This document shows positions 18,571 to 26,678 of a stretch of 64,000 nt of DNA, piece by piece. The stretch's first letter is position 1. The number at the start of each line of letters is the position of its first letter. The DNA is taken from contig NZ_CP018866.1 of NCBI RefSeq assembly GCF_002250055.1, positions 2,348,501 through 2,412,500 of the forward strand. Direction: 5' to 3'. This stretch comes from Sutcliffiella cohnii (GTDB lineage Bacteria > Bacillota > Bacilli > Bacillales > Bacillaceae_I). The translations under genes and the position numbers were made by a program. Below the pieces are notes generated by a model, which was not told the DNA's origin, ran no database searches, and was given only the letters and a program-made list of their open reading frames with translations.

Positions 18571-19389
18571 TTACTTTAAATTTGGTATTTTATTTTTAAC
18601 TAGCTTTAATGTCGCTACAATAAGAAAGCTAACAATTACTAATAATAGCCAGGAACTTACTTTGCCTAGATGGACGAGACTCCAAGCTTCAGTTTGGTTT
18701 GGATATTCCCATGCTCCGAAAAACGTTGCGATATTTTCCGCTACCCAAATGAAAAATCCTATTAATACGAAAGAAAATGCGATTGGCATACGGTACCGAG
18801 TCCCTCTAACTTCATACGTAACCCATGATCTCCAAAAAACGATAATGACAAGAACGGATAACCACCATCGAATGTCTATCCAATAATGATGAGTGAAAAA
18901 ATTCAAATATATCGCTGTAGCAAGCGGTACAACGACTAAGAACGGAGGCCACTTTACTAGATTAACATTTAACCTTCTCCACGCTTGGCAAAGATAACTA
19001 GCTACGCTAGCGTACATGAAGCCGCTATAAAGAGGGACTCCGAAGATTTTAAAATAACCTTCCTCTGGATAAGACCAAGAGCCCATATGTACTTTAAAAA
19101 TTTCGAGCGCAAGACCGATGAGGTGAAACAAAGTAATTACTTTAAGTTCATCCTTTGTTTCAAGCCCCGATCGTACCATCCACCACTGCATCAAAATGCA
19201 AATGAGAAGTAGCCAATCATATCTTGCAAGAAAGGGAAGCGGAATAACTTGAGTTAGCGCTAAAGAAGCAAATATAACGACTGGAAACAAACAGGATAAC
19301 GCTTGCTCCCAACCAAAAGAAAAGAGTTGCTTTGTTGCTCTTACTATACTAAAAGCTTTACTTTGCGTATTAGCAATAGGTAAACTCAT
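18571..19389 (-). CDS. yoaT: DUF817 membrane protein (YoaT-like)
   Basis: 272-residue integral membrane protein with about seven to eight hydrophobic segments, resembling the DUF817 family (YoaT of B. subtilis). Recognisable parts are FHLIGLALEIFKVHMGSW and FGVPLYSGFMYASVASY, followed by charged and Trp-rich loops (DIRWWLSVLVIIVFWRSW). Function is unknown. It starts 26 bases after yozG and is followed 12 bases later by the isoprenyl transferase, so all are probably in one operon. AAAGGGGAG is 6 bases before the ATG. An enzyme acting on a lipid such as a polyprenyl compound is possible but unproven. Confidence 0.85.
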   Translation of the reverse strand: MSLPIANTQSKAFSIVRATKQLFSFGWEQALSCLFPVVIFASLALTQVIPLPFLARYDWLLLICILMQWWMVRSGLETKDELKVITLFHLIGLALEIFKVHMGSWSYPEEGYFKIFGVPLYSGFMYASVASYLCQAWRRLNVNLVKWPPFLVVVPLATAIYLNFFTHHYWIDIRWWLSVLVIIVFWRSWVTYEVRGTRYRMPIAFSFVLIGFFIWVAENIATFFGAWEYPNQTEAWSLVHLGKVSSWLLLVIVSFLIVATLKLVKNKIPNLK

Positions 19390-19415
19390 CTATAACTCCC
19401 CTTTACAATTTCCTA

Positions 19416-19640
19416 TTATTTATCATCTATATCTTCATCGTTTCTGTACTCTAAAATATCACCTGGTTGACAATCTAAAGCTTTACAAATAGCCTCTAAC
19501 GTTGATAAGCGAATAGCCTTTGCCTTGCCATTTTTCAATATAGAAAGATTCGCCATCGTAATACCGACTTTCTCTGAAAGCTCCGTTACACTCATTTTCC
19601 TCTTTGCCAACATCACATCAATATTGATAATAATTGCCAT
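19416..19640 (-). CDS. yozG: XRE/Cro-CI type HTH regulator (YozG-like)
   Basis: 74-residue DNA-binding protein, almost entirely a helix-turn-helix of the PF13443 type (MSVTELSEKVGITMANLSIL, then ICKALDCQPGDIL). ATG 19640 has GAGGTG 6 bases upstream. It begins just after the stop of the DUF2975 gene, a pairing that is very common in Firmicutes (yoaS-yozG in B. subtilis). It probably regulates its own operon; a palindrome overlaps the upstream promoter. Confidence 0.88.
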   Translation of the reverse strand: MAIIINIDVMLAKRKMSVTELSEKVGITMANLSILKNGKAKAIRLSTLEAICKALDCQPGDILEYRNDEDIDDK

Positions 19641-19650
19641 GTTCATCACC

Positions 19651-20133
19651 TCAGACCGTTAAATCATTTTCAGATTTTATATCAATTGCTTCTTTTAACA
19701 GTTTTTGAAGAACAGCAGCAAACACTGCAATTACCAAGGAAGCAAAACTAATGACTAATCCAATTAATATAATTCCTGGGGCATCATCTTTCTCCGCCAC
19801 TAAATAAAAGAGTGGTAACCCAACCACATACAAGAAACTGATCATAATTGCACAGTTTTTAATATTTTTTAAGCCTCTTACGGAAACTTCTGAGAAAGCT
19901 TGATTGTTGTCAATACAGATTAAAAGCTTAAAGGCTTGATATAAAGCAAAATAAAAAGGAATCGCTGTTACGTAAAAAAAGATAAAAACTAGATAGTTCA
20001 TATACGTAATAGTTGGATACAACCCTGCCGCGAATTTTGCTATTTCAGGTACTAAAAAAATACATAGCGCAAGAATTGGCATTCCAATAAAAATAACAGC
20101 TATTTTTAAAAACAGGGTTGAGACTTGTTTCAT
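19651..20133 (-). CDS. yoaS: DUF2975 membrane protein (YoaS-like)
   Basis: 160-residue protein with four hydrophobic segments, fitting DUF2975. The conserved part AFKLLICIDNNQAFSEVSVRGLKNIKNCA lies between membrane segments two and three (only its role as landmark is claimed). ATG 20133 has GAGGTG 6 bases upstream; the earlier GTG 20142 overlaps that site. It is the first gene of the probable yoaS-yozG-yoaT-isoprenyl transferase operon. DUF2975 partners of YozG-type regulators are thought to sense or modulate signals at the membrane, but the mechanism is unknown. Confidence 0.82.
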   Translation of the reverse strand: MKQVSTLFLKIAVIFIGMPILALCIFLVPEIAKFAAGLYPTITYMNYLVFIFFYVTAIPFYFALYQAFKLLICIDNNQAFSEVSVRGLKNIKNCAIMISFLYVVGLPLFYLVAEKDDAPGIILIGLVISFASLVIAVFAAVLQKLLKEAIDIKSENDLTV

Positions 20134-20165
20134 TTGTTGCACCTCATTTACATTTTATATGTATC

Positions 20166-20198
20166 AATCTATCACACGTTTTATTGTTTTACAATAAA
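20166..20198 (-). promoter_or_regulatory. Candidate promoter with palindromic operator for the yoaS operon
   Basis: On the minus strand TTGTAA (20194-20189), 17 bases, TAGATT (20171-20166). The -35 overlaps a perfect inverted repeat TTTATTGT-TTT-ACAATAAA at 20180-20198. Such a position suits repression by the YozG-type HTH protein encoded in the same operon (inference). Confidence 0.5.
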
Positions 20199-20244
20199 TT
20201 TTTATTATTTATAATAATATTTTTGTTGTTCAGGGTATATAAAA

Positions 20245-20284
20245 CAAAAAAACGCAGAAGGTTTAGTAGCCTTTGCGTTTTTAT
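20245..20284. terminator. Intrinsic terminator
   Basis: Stem AACGCAGAAGG/CCTTTGCGTT with an 8-base loop, A run on one side and T run on the other, between the GNAT gene and the yoaS promoter. Confidence 0.8.
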
Positions 20285-20418
20285 ATAATTTTACTCTGTT
20301 AGCTATTAAATAAATTTAAATTAGTACTAATAGCCGCTTTCCATTGGCGAATCTTACATTATCGACTGGGTCTATTACTCAAATTATCGCTCATTTGAAT
20401 ACTCTTCAAAATAGTAAT

Positions 20419-20949
20419 CTATCTTGTCACTATATTCCTTATATCTTCCCAACCATATACAAGTTCTGAAAGTTTCTTCCCTGCAATCTCGACTTCTACA
20501 ATATCTAGTACTTTACCACCAAGCCTTTCGTAAAAAAGACGAGATGAATTATCATTTAAAACGAGAACAAGCATTGAATGTAATCCCATTCCAATAATTT
20601 CAGCTATGATTGGGGTAACGAGTGCTTTTCCGATTCCTTGTCCTTGGTACTCTTTTAGGATATAAATTGCATATAACTCCCCATCATAGCCATTATATTT
20701 ACCACTTCTTTCTTTACCCCCTGAAGAAAAACCTACAATGTCTCCTTCACTGTTTTCTGCAACGTATACACCGCCATTTGGAATGTTATTTAACCATAGC
20801 TGTTCTCTTCTTTCATACGATAATTTTTTTAAGTATTCGTCAGGAACAATATTTGCGTATGTTGTCTTCCAACTGTCGACGTGAACTTTTGATATTCCTT
20901 TAGCATCGTCAATATTTGCTCTTCTAATTTTGAATACACCTTTATTCAC
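20419..20949 (-). CDS. GNAT N-acetyltransferase
   Basis: 176-residue GCN5-related acetyltransferase. The acetyl-CoA site is visible as LKEYQGQGIGKALV (about 98-111), with the preceding beta strand ELYAIYI and the later NDNSSRLFYERLGG. The acceptor substrate cannot be told. GTG start with AGGAGAT upstream. Single gene in an accessory stretch. Confidence 0.85.
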   Translation of the reverse strand: MNKGVFKIRRANIDDAKGISKVHVDSWKTTYANIVPDEYLKKLSYERREQLWLNNIPNGGVYVAENSEGDIVGFSSGGKERSGKYNGYDGELYAIYILKEYQGQGIGKALVTPIIAEIIGMGLHSMLVLVLNDNSSRLFYERLGGKVLDIVEVEIAGKKLSELVYGWEDIRNIVTR

Positions 20950-20987
20950 TGTTCCATCTCCTAAATATCAATATCATATATACAATT

Positions 20988-21021
20988 ACTTCAACAAAAA
21001 TAAGCGAGAATCCTTCTTGGA
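20988..21021 (-). repeat. Terminator-like dispersed repeat copy 1
   Basis: Forward-strand TTCAACAAAAATAAGC at 20990-21005 followed by an AATCC/GGATT hairpin. Read on the minus strand this is a hairpin followed by TATTTTTGTTGAAGT, just after the DUF3221 gene. It is one of at least seven related copies in the window. Confidence 0.6.
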
Positions 21022-21417
21022 TTAATGGACCACATCTATCTTTCCAGCTTCACGTACAGGAGGGTCCGAATCTCCTTGACCATTATAATAAAGGACAATT
21101 TGTGTGCCTATGTCTAAGTCCAAGTCTTCATACATATCTGGATTCACAATGTAGAATGCGCCATCATTTTCTTGAGCTAATGTAATCAATTCTTCTTCTG
21201 ATTTATCTGTAATGTTAATGTTCTCAACATCTGATACAACTAACATATAGTATGACCCTTTATAAGGATTGCCTTCTCCATCTGGTTTTTCTATTTTTAC
21301 AATGATTCCTTCATGTTTTCCTTCATAAGAAGTATTATTGCTGTTTTCATTCACTTGTTGACCACAAGCACCCAATATACAAGCAAGTAGAGTTAACAAT
21401 AACACTTTTTTCAACAC
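21022..21417 (-). CDS. DUF3221 lipoprotein, copy A
   Basis: 131-residue lipoprotein with signal KKVLLLTLLACILGAC and lipobox LGAC, then a DUF3221-like domain (YobA family): HEGIIVKIEKP, YYMLVV, AQENDGAFYIV and SDPPVREAGKIDVV at the end. The domain is probably a small OB- or Ig-like beta fold of unknown function. GTG start after GGAGG. It is a paralog of the gene at 46327-46698, sharing the ENDGAxY and SDPP.REA.KIDVV elements. A 17-bp palindrome lies upstream. Confidence 0.8.
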   Translation of the reverse strand: MLKKVLLLTLLACILGACGQQVNENSNNTSYEGKHEGIIVKIEKPDGEGNPYKGSYYMLVVSDVENINITDKSEEELITLAQENDGAFYIVNPDMYEDLDLDIGTQIVLYYNGQGDSDPPVREAGKIDVVH

Positions 21418-21447
21418 ATAAACCTCCTATACTTATAAAAATTATTA

Positions 21448-21464
21448 AACTAGGCCGCCTAGTT
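21448..21464. promoter_or_regulatory. Perfect palindrome AACTAGGC-C-GCCTAGTT, candidate operator
   Basis: GC-rich 8-bp arms with a 1-base centre in very AT-rich spacer, about 30 bases before the DUF3221 start and in the position of a -35 region (a TATAAG-like -10 lies near 21434). No regulator is known. Confidence 0.4.
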
Positions 21465-21470
21465 ATTAAA

Positions 21471-21495
21471 TTAGTTCAACAAAAATAAGCCAACG
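21471..21495 (-). repeat. Terminator-like dispersed repeat copy 2
   Basis: TTCAACAAAAATAAGC at 21475-21490, identical over 16 bases to copy 1. It lies downstream of the minus-strand Ig-like lipoprotein gene; the hairpin here is weak. Confidence 0.55.
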
Positions 21496-21540
21496 TACTC
21501 ATTTACTTTTAATACAACCTTTCATTTCTTTAAAACAATA

Positions 21541-22035
21541 CTAATTTTCATTAACAGTAAACTCCGCTGCCAAATAGTGCTCTTCAAAGTCACCTGGTTT
21601 TCTAAAATCGAGGATATTTTTTACTATACGGTATTCACCAGAATCCAACCTTCCATAGAGCCAATCCCAATTAACAGTCCATTCCTCCACACCTGATGGA
21701 TCCAAGTCATAGCCAATATCATTAAATCCGTAGTTATCATCTAGGGTAACTGGTACTTGATACCAATTAGTGTCGATTTTCTTTTCCAAATGAAAATATT
21801 CACCAAAGATACATTGCTTGTCAGAGCTATTTTCAAATATTACAGTCAATCCAGTCGAGGTTACTGTTCCTTCCTTAACTGTCATCGTAACTCCTTCAAG
21901 ATTGTTGACAGTTTTATATATTGTAGGTTCCCAGTCTAATACTTTAGATGAATGACTATTACTAGAACTTTTACAACCTGCTAAAAGTAGTAAACTCATT
22001 GCTATACAAAAAAGTAAACAAATATATCTCCTCAT
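21541..22035 (-). CDS. Lipoprotein with Big_14-like immunoglobulin domain
   Basis: 164-residue lipoprotein: signal peptide with lipobox LAGC at about 18-21, a Ser-rich linker, then a beta-sandwich resembling the bacterial Ig-like Big_14 family. Markers are TVIFENSSDKQCIFGEYFHL and EKKIDTNWYQVPV, then DDNYGFNDIGYDL and GEYRIVKN. The cellular role is unknown. AAAAGGGGGTG lies before the ATG. Its neighbour is another lipoprotein, and the two may belong to a stress or envelope set. Confidence 0.75.
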   Translation of the reverse strand: MRRYICLLFCIAMSLLLLAGCKSSSNSHSSKVLDWEPTIYKTVNNLEGVTMTVKEGTVTSTGLTVIFENSSDKQCIFGEYFHLEKKIDTNWYQVPVTLDDNYGFNDIGYDLDPSGVEEWTVNWDWLYGRLDSGEYRIVKNILDFRKPGDFEEHYLAAEFTVNEN

Positions 22036-22326
22036 AAAAACACCCCCTTTTAAATATCAGACGAATAAAACCTAAATATGTTTCTTTTATTGCCTAAATA
22101 GTCCTTTGAAAATTAATTGTACCGCGCTTCAATCCTCGGTGTCTCCATAAAATGAACACTTCCTAACTACTTCCCCATCCGCCATTTATCGTCAAGTGCA
22201 CTTAAAAATGGTTTAGGGTATTATTCGTTAGTTAATTAAAAAAACCTTCCATTTTTACTAATTACTTCTGCTTCGAATGAACCTTTTATTGTAAGCTATA
22301 CGTAGAGAGTAATGGAGGTGTTAGAA

Positions 22327-22767
22327 ATGTTGTTTCGTTCGAAAGTAGATACTTTTTTTGGTGTGTTTATTTTCATAGCGATTGCTATTATTGGGGCGGT
22401 AACCATTTTACCTATATTTCTTGATGAAGAAATTCCAAAAGCAGCGGTAATTATTTTAATTTCGTCCTTCTTCTTTTCAGTGGGACTAATTCTTTGGCCA
22501 ATATTCTACATTAAATATATGTTTACCGAAGACTATCTATTAGTAAGAGGCGGACCGTTTAGAAGTAAAATTGTTTATGAGGATATGACGAAGGTTTCGA
22601 GGACGAGAGACATATTTACAGGTTATCGTATTTTATCTTCGCGAGACGCATTAGAAATTAGCTATAAAACTTCTATGTTAGGCAGTGTGAAAATTTCTCC
22701 AAAGGATGAAAGAGAATTTCTGAAGGAGCTACAAAAACATTGCCCTCATTTAACAATAGATTTATAG
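22327..22767 (+). CDS. PH-domain membrane protein (YyaB/bPH_5-like)
   Basis: 146-residue protein with two N-terminal membrane segments (about 9-60) followed by a bacterial PH-like domain (LLVRGGPFRSKIVYEDMTKV, then LEISYKTS and KISPKDEREFLKELQ), as in YyaB-type proteins. ATG 22327 has GGAGGTG 6 bases upstream. It lies 33 bases before a pair of tandem paralogs in the same direction, so the three form a likely operon. Confidence 0.75.
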   Translation: MLFRSKVDTFFGVFIFIAIAIIGAVTILPIFLDEEIPKAAVIILISSFFFSVGLILWPIFYIKYMFTEDYLLVRGGPFRSKIVYEDMTKVSRTRDIFTGYRILSSRDALEISYKTSMLGSVKISPKDEREFLKELQKHCPHLTIDL

Positions 22768-22800
22768 TCCAAATTACTTGATAGAAGGTTGTGTATAAAT

Positions 22801-23373
22801 ATGAAAAGATGGTTAATCGTTATACCCCTACTACTCATTGGGGCATTGTTCCTCTATATAAATGGTTACAGGCTTACTCCAGAAAATGCTGCCAATAGCC
22901 ACAGTTTTCTTCCGAAAGATGCAATACTAATAGAGCAAGTCCCTATTGAGTCTTCCACTATCTTTGTTTACAAAAGTGATAAAGAGAAACGATACTTAAC
23001 GGTACTTTCTGAAAAGACAGGATTTTTATATCGGAGTGGCACCTCTACTTATACACCCTTTGTTTCAGATACACTGCAAACTGTAGGCGTTATTAGTTTT
23101 TGGAATGACCGTGAAGCTACTACTTACTTAAGTGTTTTGTCTACCAATGATGAAGTTGCTTATATTGAGGTTGGGATTGAACCTGATGTAATTAGAAGAG
23201 AGATTCGCGCAGATGAGATGGTTTCTTTCTATTTTCCATTCAGTCATCAAATAGATTTTATTCATCCAACTGCGTACGATAAAGATGGCAATGCCTTATA
23301 TTATTATGGTTATCCAAAAAATTCGACTACCTTCAGTACTGATGATTTTAAGTGGCATCGAATAGACGATTAA
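22801..23373 (+). CDS. Membrane-anchored hypothetical protein, tandem paralog 1
   Basis: 190-residue protein with one N-terminal membrane anchor (LIVIPLLLIGALFLYI) and an extracellular domain. I do not recognise the family. It shares its plan and many blocks with the next gene, for example YRLTP..AAN, LPKDA, IFVYKS, LQTVG, EVGI.PDVIR.EIRA and YGYPKN. ATG 22801 is favoured over TTG 22789, which sits too close to AAGG. The next gene begins about 50 bases later. Possibly a sensor or envelope stress protein (guess). Confidence 0.65.
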   Translation: MKRWLIVIPLLLIGALFLYINGYRLTPENAANSHSFLPKDAILIEQVPIESSTIFVYKSDKEKRYLTVLSEKTGFLYRSGTSTYTPFVSDTLQTVGVISFWNDREATTYLSVLSTNDEVAYIEVGIEPDVIRREIRADEMVSFYFPFSHQIDFIHPTAYDKDGNALYYYGYPKNSTTFSTDDFKWHRIDD

Positions 23374-23423
23374 TACACGAGTACAAAGATAGAAAAGTAC
23401 TGTTTATCAAGGAGGGGAAAAAG

Positions 23424-24014
23424 TTGAGACGTTTCAAAGTACTTATACCACTATTCATTGTCGTCATTATCTATTTATTTTTTAGCGGTTATAGAATAAC
23501 ACCACTTAGTGCCGCCAATGCCTTTCCACTTCTACCAAAAGATGCTGAATTAGTAGAGGAAATGAAAATAAGTACTACTCCTATTTTCGTATATAAAAGT
23601 GAGGAAGAGAATCAATATGTATCCGTAACATCTGAAAAAAATGGTGTTTTTTATCGTAGTACCCAATCTACCTTTGTCCCTATCCGTACAGACTCGCTTC
23701 AAACAGTCGGCTTAATGAATTTTCGGAATAAGGATGGTGAAGGTACCTATTTTAGTGTTTTATCAACCGATGAGGAAGTTTTCTATATAGAAGTTGGGAT
23801 TGACCCTGACGTTATTAGAAAGGAAATTAGGGCAGGAGAAAGTGTGTCCTTTTATTTATCCTCATTTGAGGTAATTAATTTCCTTTATCCAACCGCCTAT
23901 AATAAGGATGGAAAACCATTATTTTATTACGGTATTCCTAAAAATGCACCTACTTACACACCTGAAGATATTAAATGGCATGAAATAATAGAAGCGGAAA
24001 AACTAGATGAGTAA
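23424..24014 (+). CDS. Membrane-anchored hypothetical protein, tandem paralog 2
   Basis: 196-residue paralog of the preceding gene, with the same single anchor and extracellular domain. TTG 23424 is chosen because a very strong AAGGAGGGG lies 6 bases upstream and the residues after it match the start of paralog 1; the longer frame to 23352 would overlap paralog 1. The extra C-terminal residues EAEKLDE are not in paralog 1. The gene ends 5 bases from convergent fosB with no terminator visible. Confidence 0.65.
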   Translation: MRRFKVLIPLFIVVIIYLFFSGYRITPLSAANAFPLLPKDAELVEEMKISTTPIFVYKSEEENQYVSVTSEKNGVFYRSTQSTFVPIRTDSLQTVGLMNFRNKDGEGTYFSVLSTDEEVFYIEVGIDPDVIRKEIRAGESVSFYLSSFEVINFLYPTAYNKDGKPLFYYGIPKNAPTYTPEDIKWHEIIEAEKLDE

Positions 24015-24019
24015 GTTAG

Positions 24020-24439
24020 CTAATCATAAAACTCCATATGAAGCTTTTCCGTTTTATAATACTCCAATCGATCTTCTAACGTACCTGTATGAAACTCAAA
24101 CTTATGTCCATCCGGATCAGTGAAATAAATCGATTTTTTATCTTTTTCGTCTCTCGGTCTACCACTAAGGATGTTTACGTTTAGTTTCTCTAACTTATCA
24201 TACATTTGCTCGAAGTCAGCCTCATCGATTGTAAAAGCTACATGTGTATACGAATGTTGAATCTCGTTTCGTGGTATGTCCTTTTCTTCATTTAACGCTA
24301 ACCATATGCCTTGGAGGTCAAAGTAAGCTGTACTACGACCTTTTACTAACAATTTTGCATCAAATACTTTTTCATAAAAATGAATAGAGCTATCTAAGTC
24401 CGAAACCGAAAACAAAAAATGATTTATACCTTTTATCAT
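24020..24439 (-). CDS. fosB: FosB metallothiol transferase (fosfomycin resistance)
   Basis: 139-residue VOC-fold enzyme that opens the fosfomycin epoxide with bacillithiol or cysteine, using Mn/Mg. Metal ligands His 7 (GINHFLFSV), His 66 (SYTHVAF) and Glu 115 (KFEFHTGT) are all present. The length and ending are close to B. subtilis FosB. ATG 24439 has AAAGGAGG about 9 bases upstream; the longer frame adds residues without a better site. It is the last gene of a minus-strand group with a NAT, a broken kinase and a nucleotidyltransferase. Confidence 0.93.
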   Translation of the reverse strand: MIKGINHFLFSVSDLDSSIHFYEKVFDAKLLVKGRSTAYFDLQGIWLALNEEKDIPRNEIQHSYTHVAFTIDEADFEQMYDKLEKLNVNILSGRPRDEKDKKSIYFTDPDGHKFEFHTGTLEDRLEYYKTEKLHMEFYD

Positions 24440-24455
24440 TAGGTCTTCCTCCTTT

Positions 24456-25229
24456 TTAAAAACCAAAATAACATTTTCTCAGTCGAAAAAACTCCTCCGA
24501 ATCTATTTCTTCTTTCCGAACCTCACCATTAATCCACACTGTAAAAGAATCTTCTGTTAGTACGATACTTCCTCTGTCAGTAATCTTCGTAAGCAAAGGT
24601 TTCTTATTAAACGGAGATTCTGGGTGCTCGATAATGATTTTTTGTACTTCATTTAAATCCGTTACACCGGCATCCTTTTCGGAATGAAAGGAGTAACCCA
24701 TTTTCCATTCATCGTGTTTATGTTTTAATTTCATATAAAAAATGTAGTCTCCGAATTCCGTCTCCTTCTTTTCTACACGAAACTCCCCATTGCTGGATGT
24801 AACAATATCACCTGTTAACGGAACTGGCTTTAACGGTAAGTTTACACCGAAACCAGTGTCTACAATGTACTTTTTGCCATTCACCGTAATTACATTTGCA
24901 ACGTGCGTTCTGCCGGTAGACCCCCACTTTTGGTTCACCTGGTCGAAAACAACACCGCGAACTAGCTTCGTATGAAAGTCATTTTCGGTTAAAAACAAAT
25001 ATAAAAGATAGTTCAATTCGTAACAAAGGCCACCTTCACCTTCGTTTAAAATTTTATGTTTCACATATTCATCTGTAATCTCCGTTGTCTTATCATCGAT
25101 AATACAAACGTTCTCAAATGGTATTTCTTTCGCTATCTTTTCTAAAACAGTAGGCAACGTTTGTAAAGTGATCTCTTCACTCATTGATAAACCGATTCTT
25201 TTTCGCAATAGCTCGTTCACATGACTCAT
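24456..25229 (-). CDS. Arylamine N-acetyltransferase
   Basis: 257-residue NAT-family enzyme that moves acetyl from acetyl-CoA to aromatic amines or hydrazines. The Cys-His-Asp triad is visible: Cys 69 in GGLCYELN, His 109 in RTHVANVI, Asp 124 in VDTGFG. ATG 25229 has GAAGGTG 6 bases upstream and overlaps the stop of the kinase pseudogene as ATGA, so the two are translationally coupled. Length is typical for Bacillus NATs. Part of a probable resistance-like operon. Confidence 0.9.
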   Translation of the reverse strand: MSHVNELLRKRIGLSMSEEITLQTLPTVLEKIAKEIPFENVCIIDDKTTEITDEYVKHKILNEGEGGLCYELNYLLYLFLTENDFHTKLVRGVVFDQVNQKWGSTGRTHVANVITVNGKKYIVDTGFGVNLPLKPVPLTGDIVTSSNGEFRVEKKETEFGDYIFYMKLKHKHDEWKMGYSFHSEKDAGVTDLNEVQKIIIEHPESPFNKKPLLTKITDRGSIVLTEDSFTVWINGEVRKEEIDSEEFFRLRKCYFGF

Positions 25230-25788
25230 GTTAAACACCTTCTTTTTTTATATGTAGGCACTTTCTCCAAAATAGTTTCCACGATATGCTCGATAGACAT
25301 TGTACCATCGACGATTAAGTCCGAACTAGGTTTAATTGTTTTAAGCATTTCAAGATAACCTTTTCTCCCAAATGAAAGATAGTTTTCCATTTCTTGCAGG
25401 ATCGTATGACTTGGGCTACCTTGAAAGTCTCTCGACATTCGACGCGCCATCGCTACATCTAAAGGAGTGTCGATAAAGATAGCTATATCTATGTATTTAC
25501 TCATGTTAGATTGTTCATATGCGAAAGGATAATCTAATAGAATGGACTCATACTGCTCCATAAATAATTTTTCTAAATCGGCAATGAGTGGTGATAAATC
25601 CCATTCGTTATAATTTGCCCCTTTGTCCACCCAATCTATTATATTTTTCGGTCCATCAAAATCGTAATCGTCGAAGGAGAGTACGATATTTTATTCAACC
25701 TTTCCTTCAGCTGCTTAGTAATGGTTGTTTTCCCACCACCTGAAACTGCTGCAATAGAAATGACAATTGGACGAGTACCCCCTCTCAT
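25226..25788 (-). pseudogene. Frameshifted uridine-kinase-like P-loop kinase
   Basis: Two overlapping frames together encode one kinase-like protein. The N-part (from ATG 25788, AAAGGAGGGG upstream) has the P-loop SGGGKTTITK. The C-part has FDDYDFDGPKN, GANYNEWDLSPL and SYLSFGRKGYLE. The frame changes near 25670-25685, where the natural continuation into FDDYDF is off by one base. It overlaps its neighbours by ATGA at both ends, so it was an operon member. Either a real disrupted gene or a sequencing indel. Original activity: nucleoside or small-molecule phosphorylation, substrate unknown. Confidence 0.8.
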
Positions 25789-26594
25789 TTCACCCCTCCT
25801 TTGCGGTATTGCGTAACACAATCCTTTATATAATCTCTAATTATAATGAGTTCTTCTCTATTAAAAGAATACATTTCCGTGTCATTCGCATAATTAGCGG
25901 CGGCTTTTTCTACAGTTGGTATCAAACCTTCAGGCAATATAGTCATCCCCCACCTACCAGCCTCTTCCTTTGAAGAAATAATTCCATCCTTTACATACAT
26001 AAACACGCGCAACATATTTAATATACAATAAACAGGATCCTGTTCCACATTCTCTAAACAGTCTTCATAATCTCCTATAATAGAAGATACATAATCTTCC
26101 CTTGGCACGTTCGGAAACACATCATGGATTGGTTTACCTTCAATACAAATACCACGGTGAAACGTAATGGTTAGATGCGCTGCTAAATCTGGATCTGTAT
26201 GCACATGTTCATTTATATAATTATTCGTGCCGTTTGCCAACTCTTGTTCGTACCGCTCTCTCCAAAACTCACTATAATGGAATTCAAAAGGAGAAGGATG
26301 CTGCCAATTATCCAATTGGTGTTTCGTAAGGACACTTACTTCCACTGGAAAAGGATTGTTAGAGCCGACTAAGCAAACTTCAGTTAATTGTCTTTTTACG
26401 TCTACTGATATAGACACCTCCGTTACAACTAGAATATCAATATCACTATGATAAGGGTTAAACCCTCCCATCGCTAAAGATCCATGGACGTAAAAACCAA
26501 CTAAATTACCTTGTAAAATGTCCCCTATTTTCTCATTAAGATAGAGTACGAACTCTTTTACATTCATAGGGCACGTTTGCCAATTAAAGCCCAC
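25785..26594 (-). CDS. Nucleotidyltransferase, aminoglycoside adenylyltransferase-like (AadA/ANT(9)-type)
   Basis: 269-residue enzyme. The nucleotidyltransferase motif is GSLAMGGFNPYHSDIDILVV at about 39-58, with the metal-binding Asp pair, followed by a helical C-terminal domain (CILNMLRVFMYVKDGIISSKEEAG) like that of AadA proteins. It may adenylylate an aminoglycoside, but chromosomal homologues often have other or unknown substrates. A GTG start is used, with GGTGG upstream. The stop overlaps the next start as ATGA. First gene of the nucleotidyltransferase-kinase-NAT-fosB group. Confidence 0.8.
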   Translation of the reverse strand: MGFNWQTCPMNVKEFVLYLNEKIGDILQGNLVGFYVHGSLAMGGFNPYHSDIDILVVTEVSISVDVKRQLTEVCLVGSNNPFPVEVSVLTKHQLDNWQHPSPFEFHYSEFWRERYEQELANGTNNYINEHVHTDPDLAAHLTITFHRGICIEGKPIHDVFPNVPREDYVSSIIGDYEDCLENVEQDPVYCILNMLRVFMYVKDGIISSKEEAGRWGMTILPEGLIPTVEKAAANYANDTEMYSFNREELIIIRDYIKDCVTQYRKGGVK

Positions 26595-26678
26595 AGTTTT
26601 CCACCATACTTTCTACTAACCTATTTCGATGCTCTATTGATATAATTTTTGCAAAATGCCACCTCTTGTTATCTTCCA

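Noticed and set aside
22040..22310. Possible gene remnant or palindromes in the 270-base spacer
   Set aside because: Only short chance matches; no coding stretch, promoter pair or strong hairpin that I could defend.
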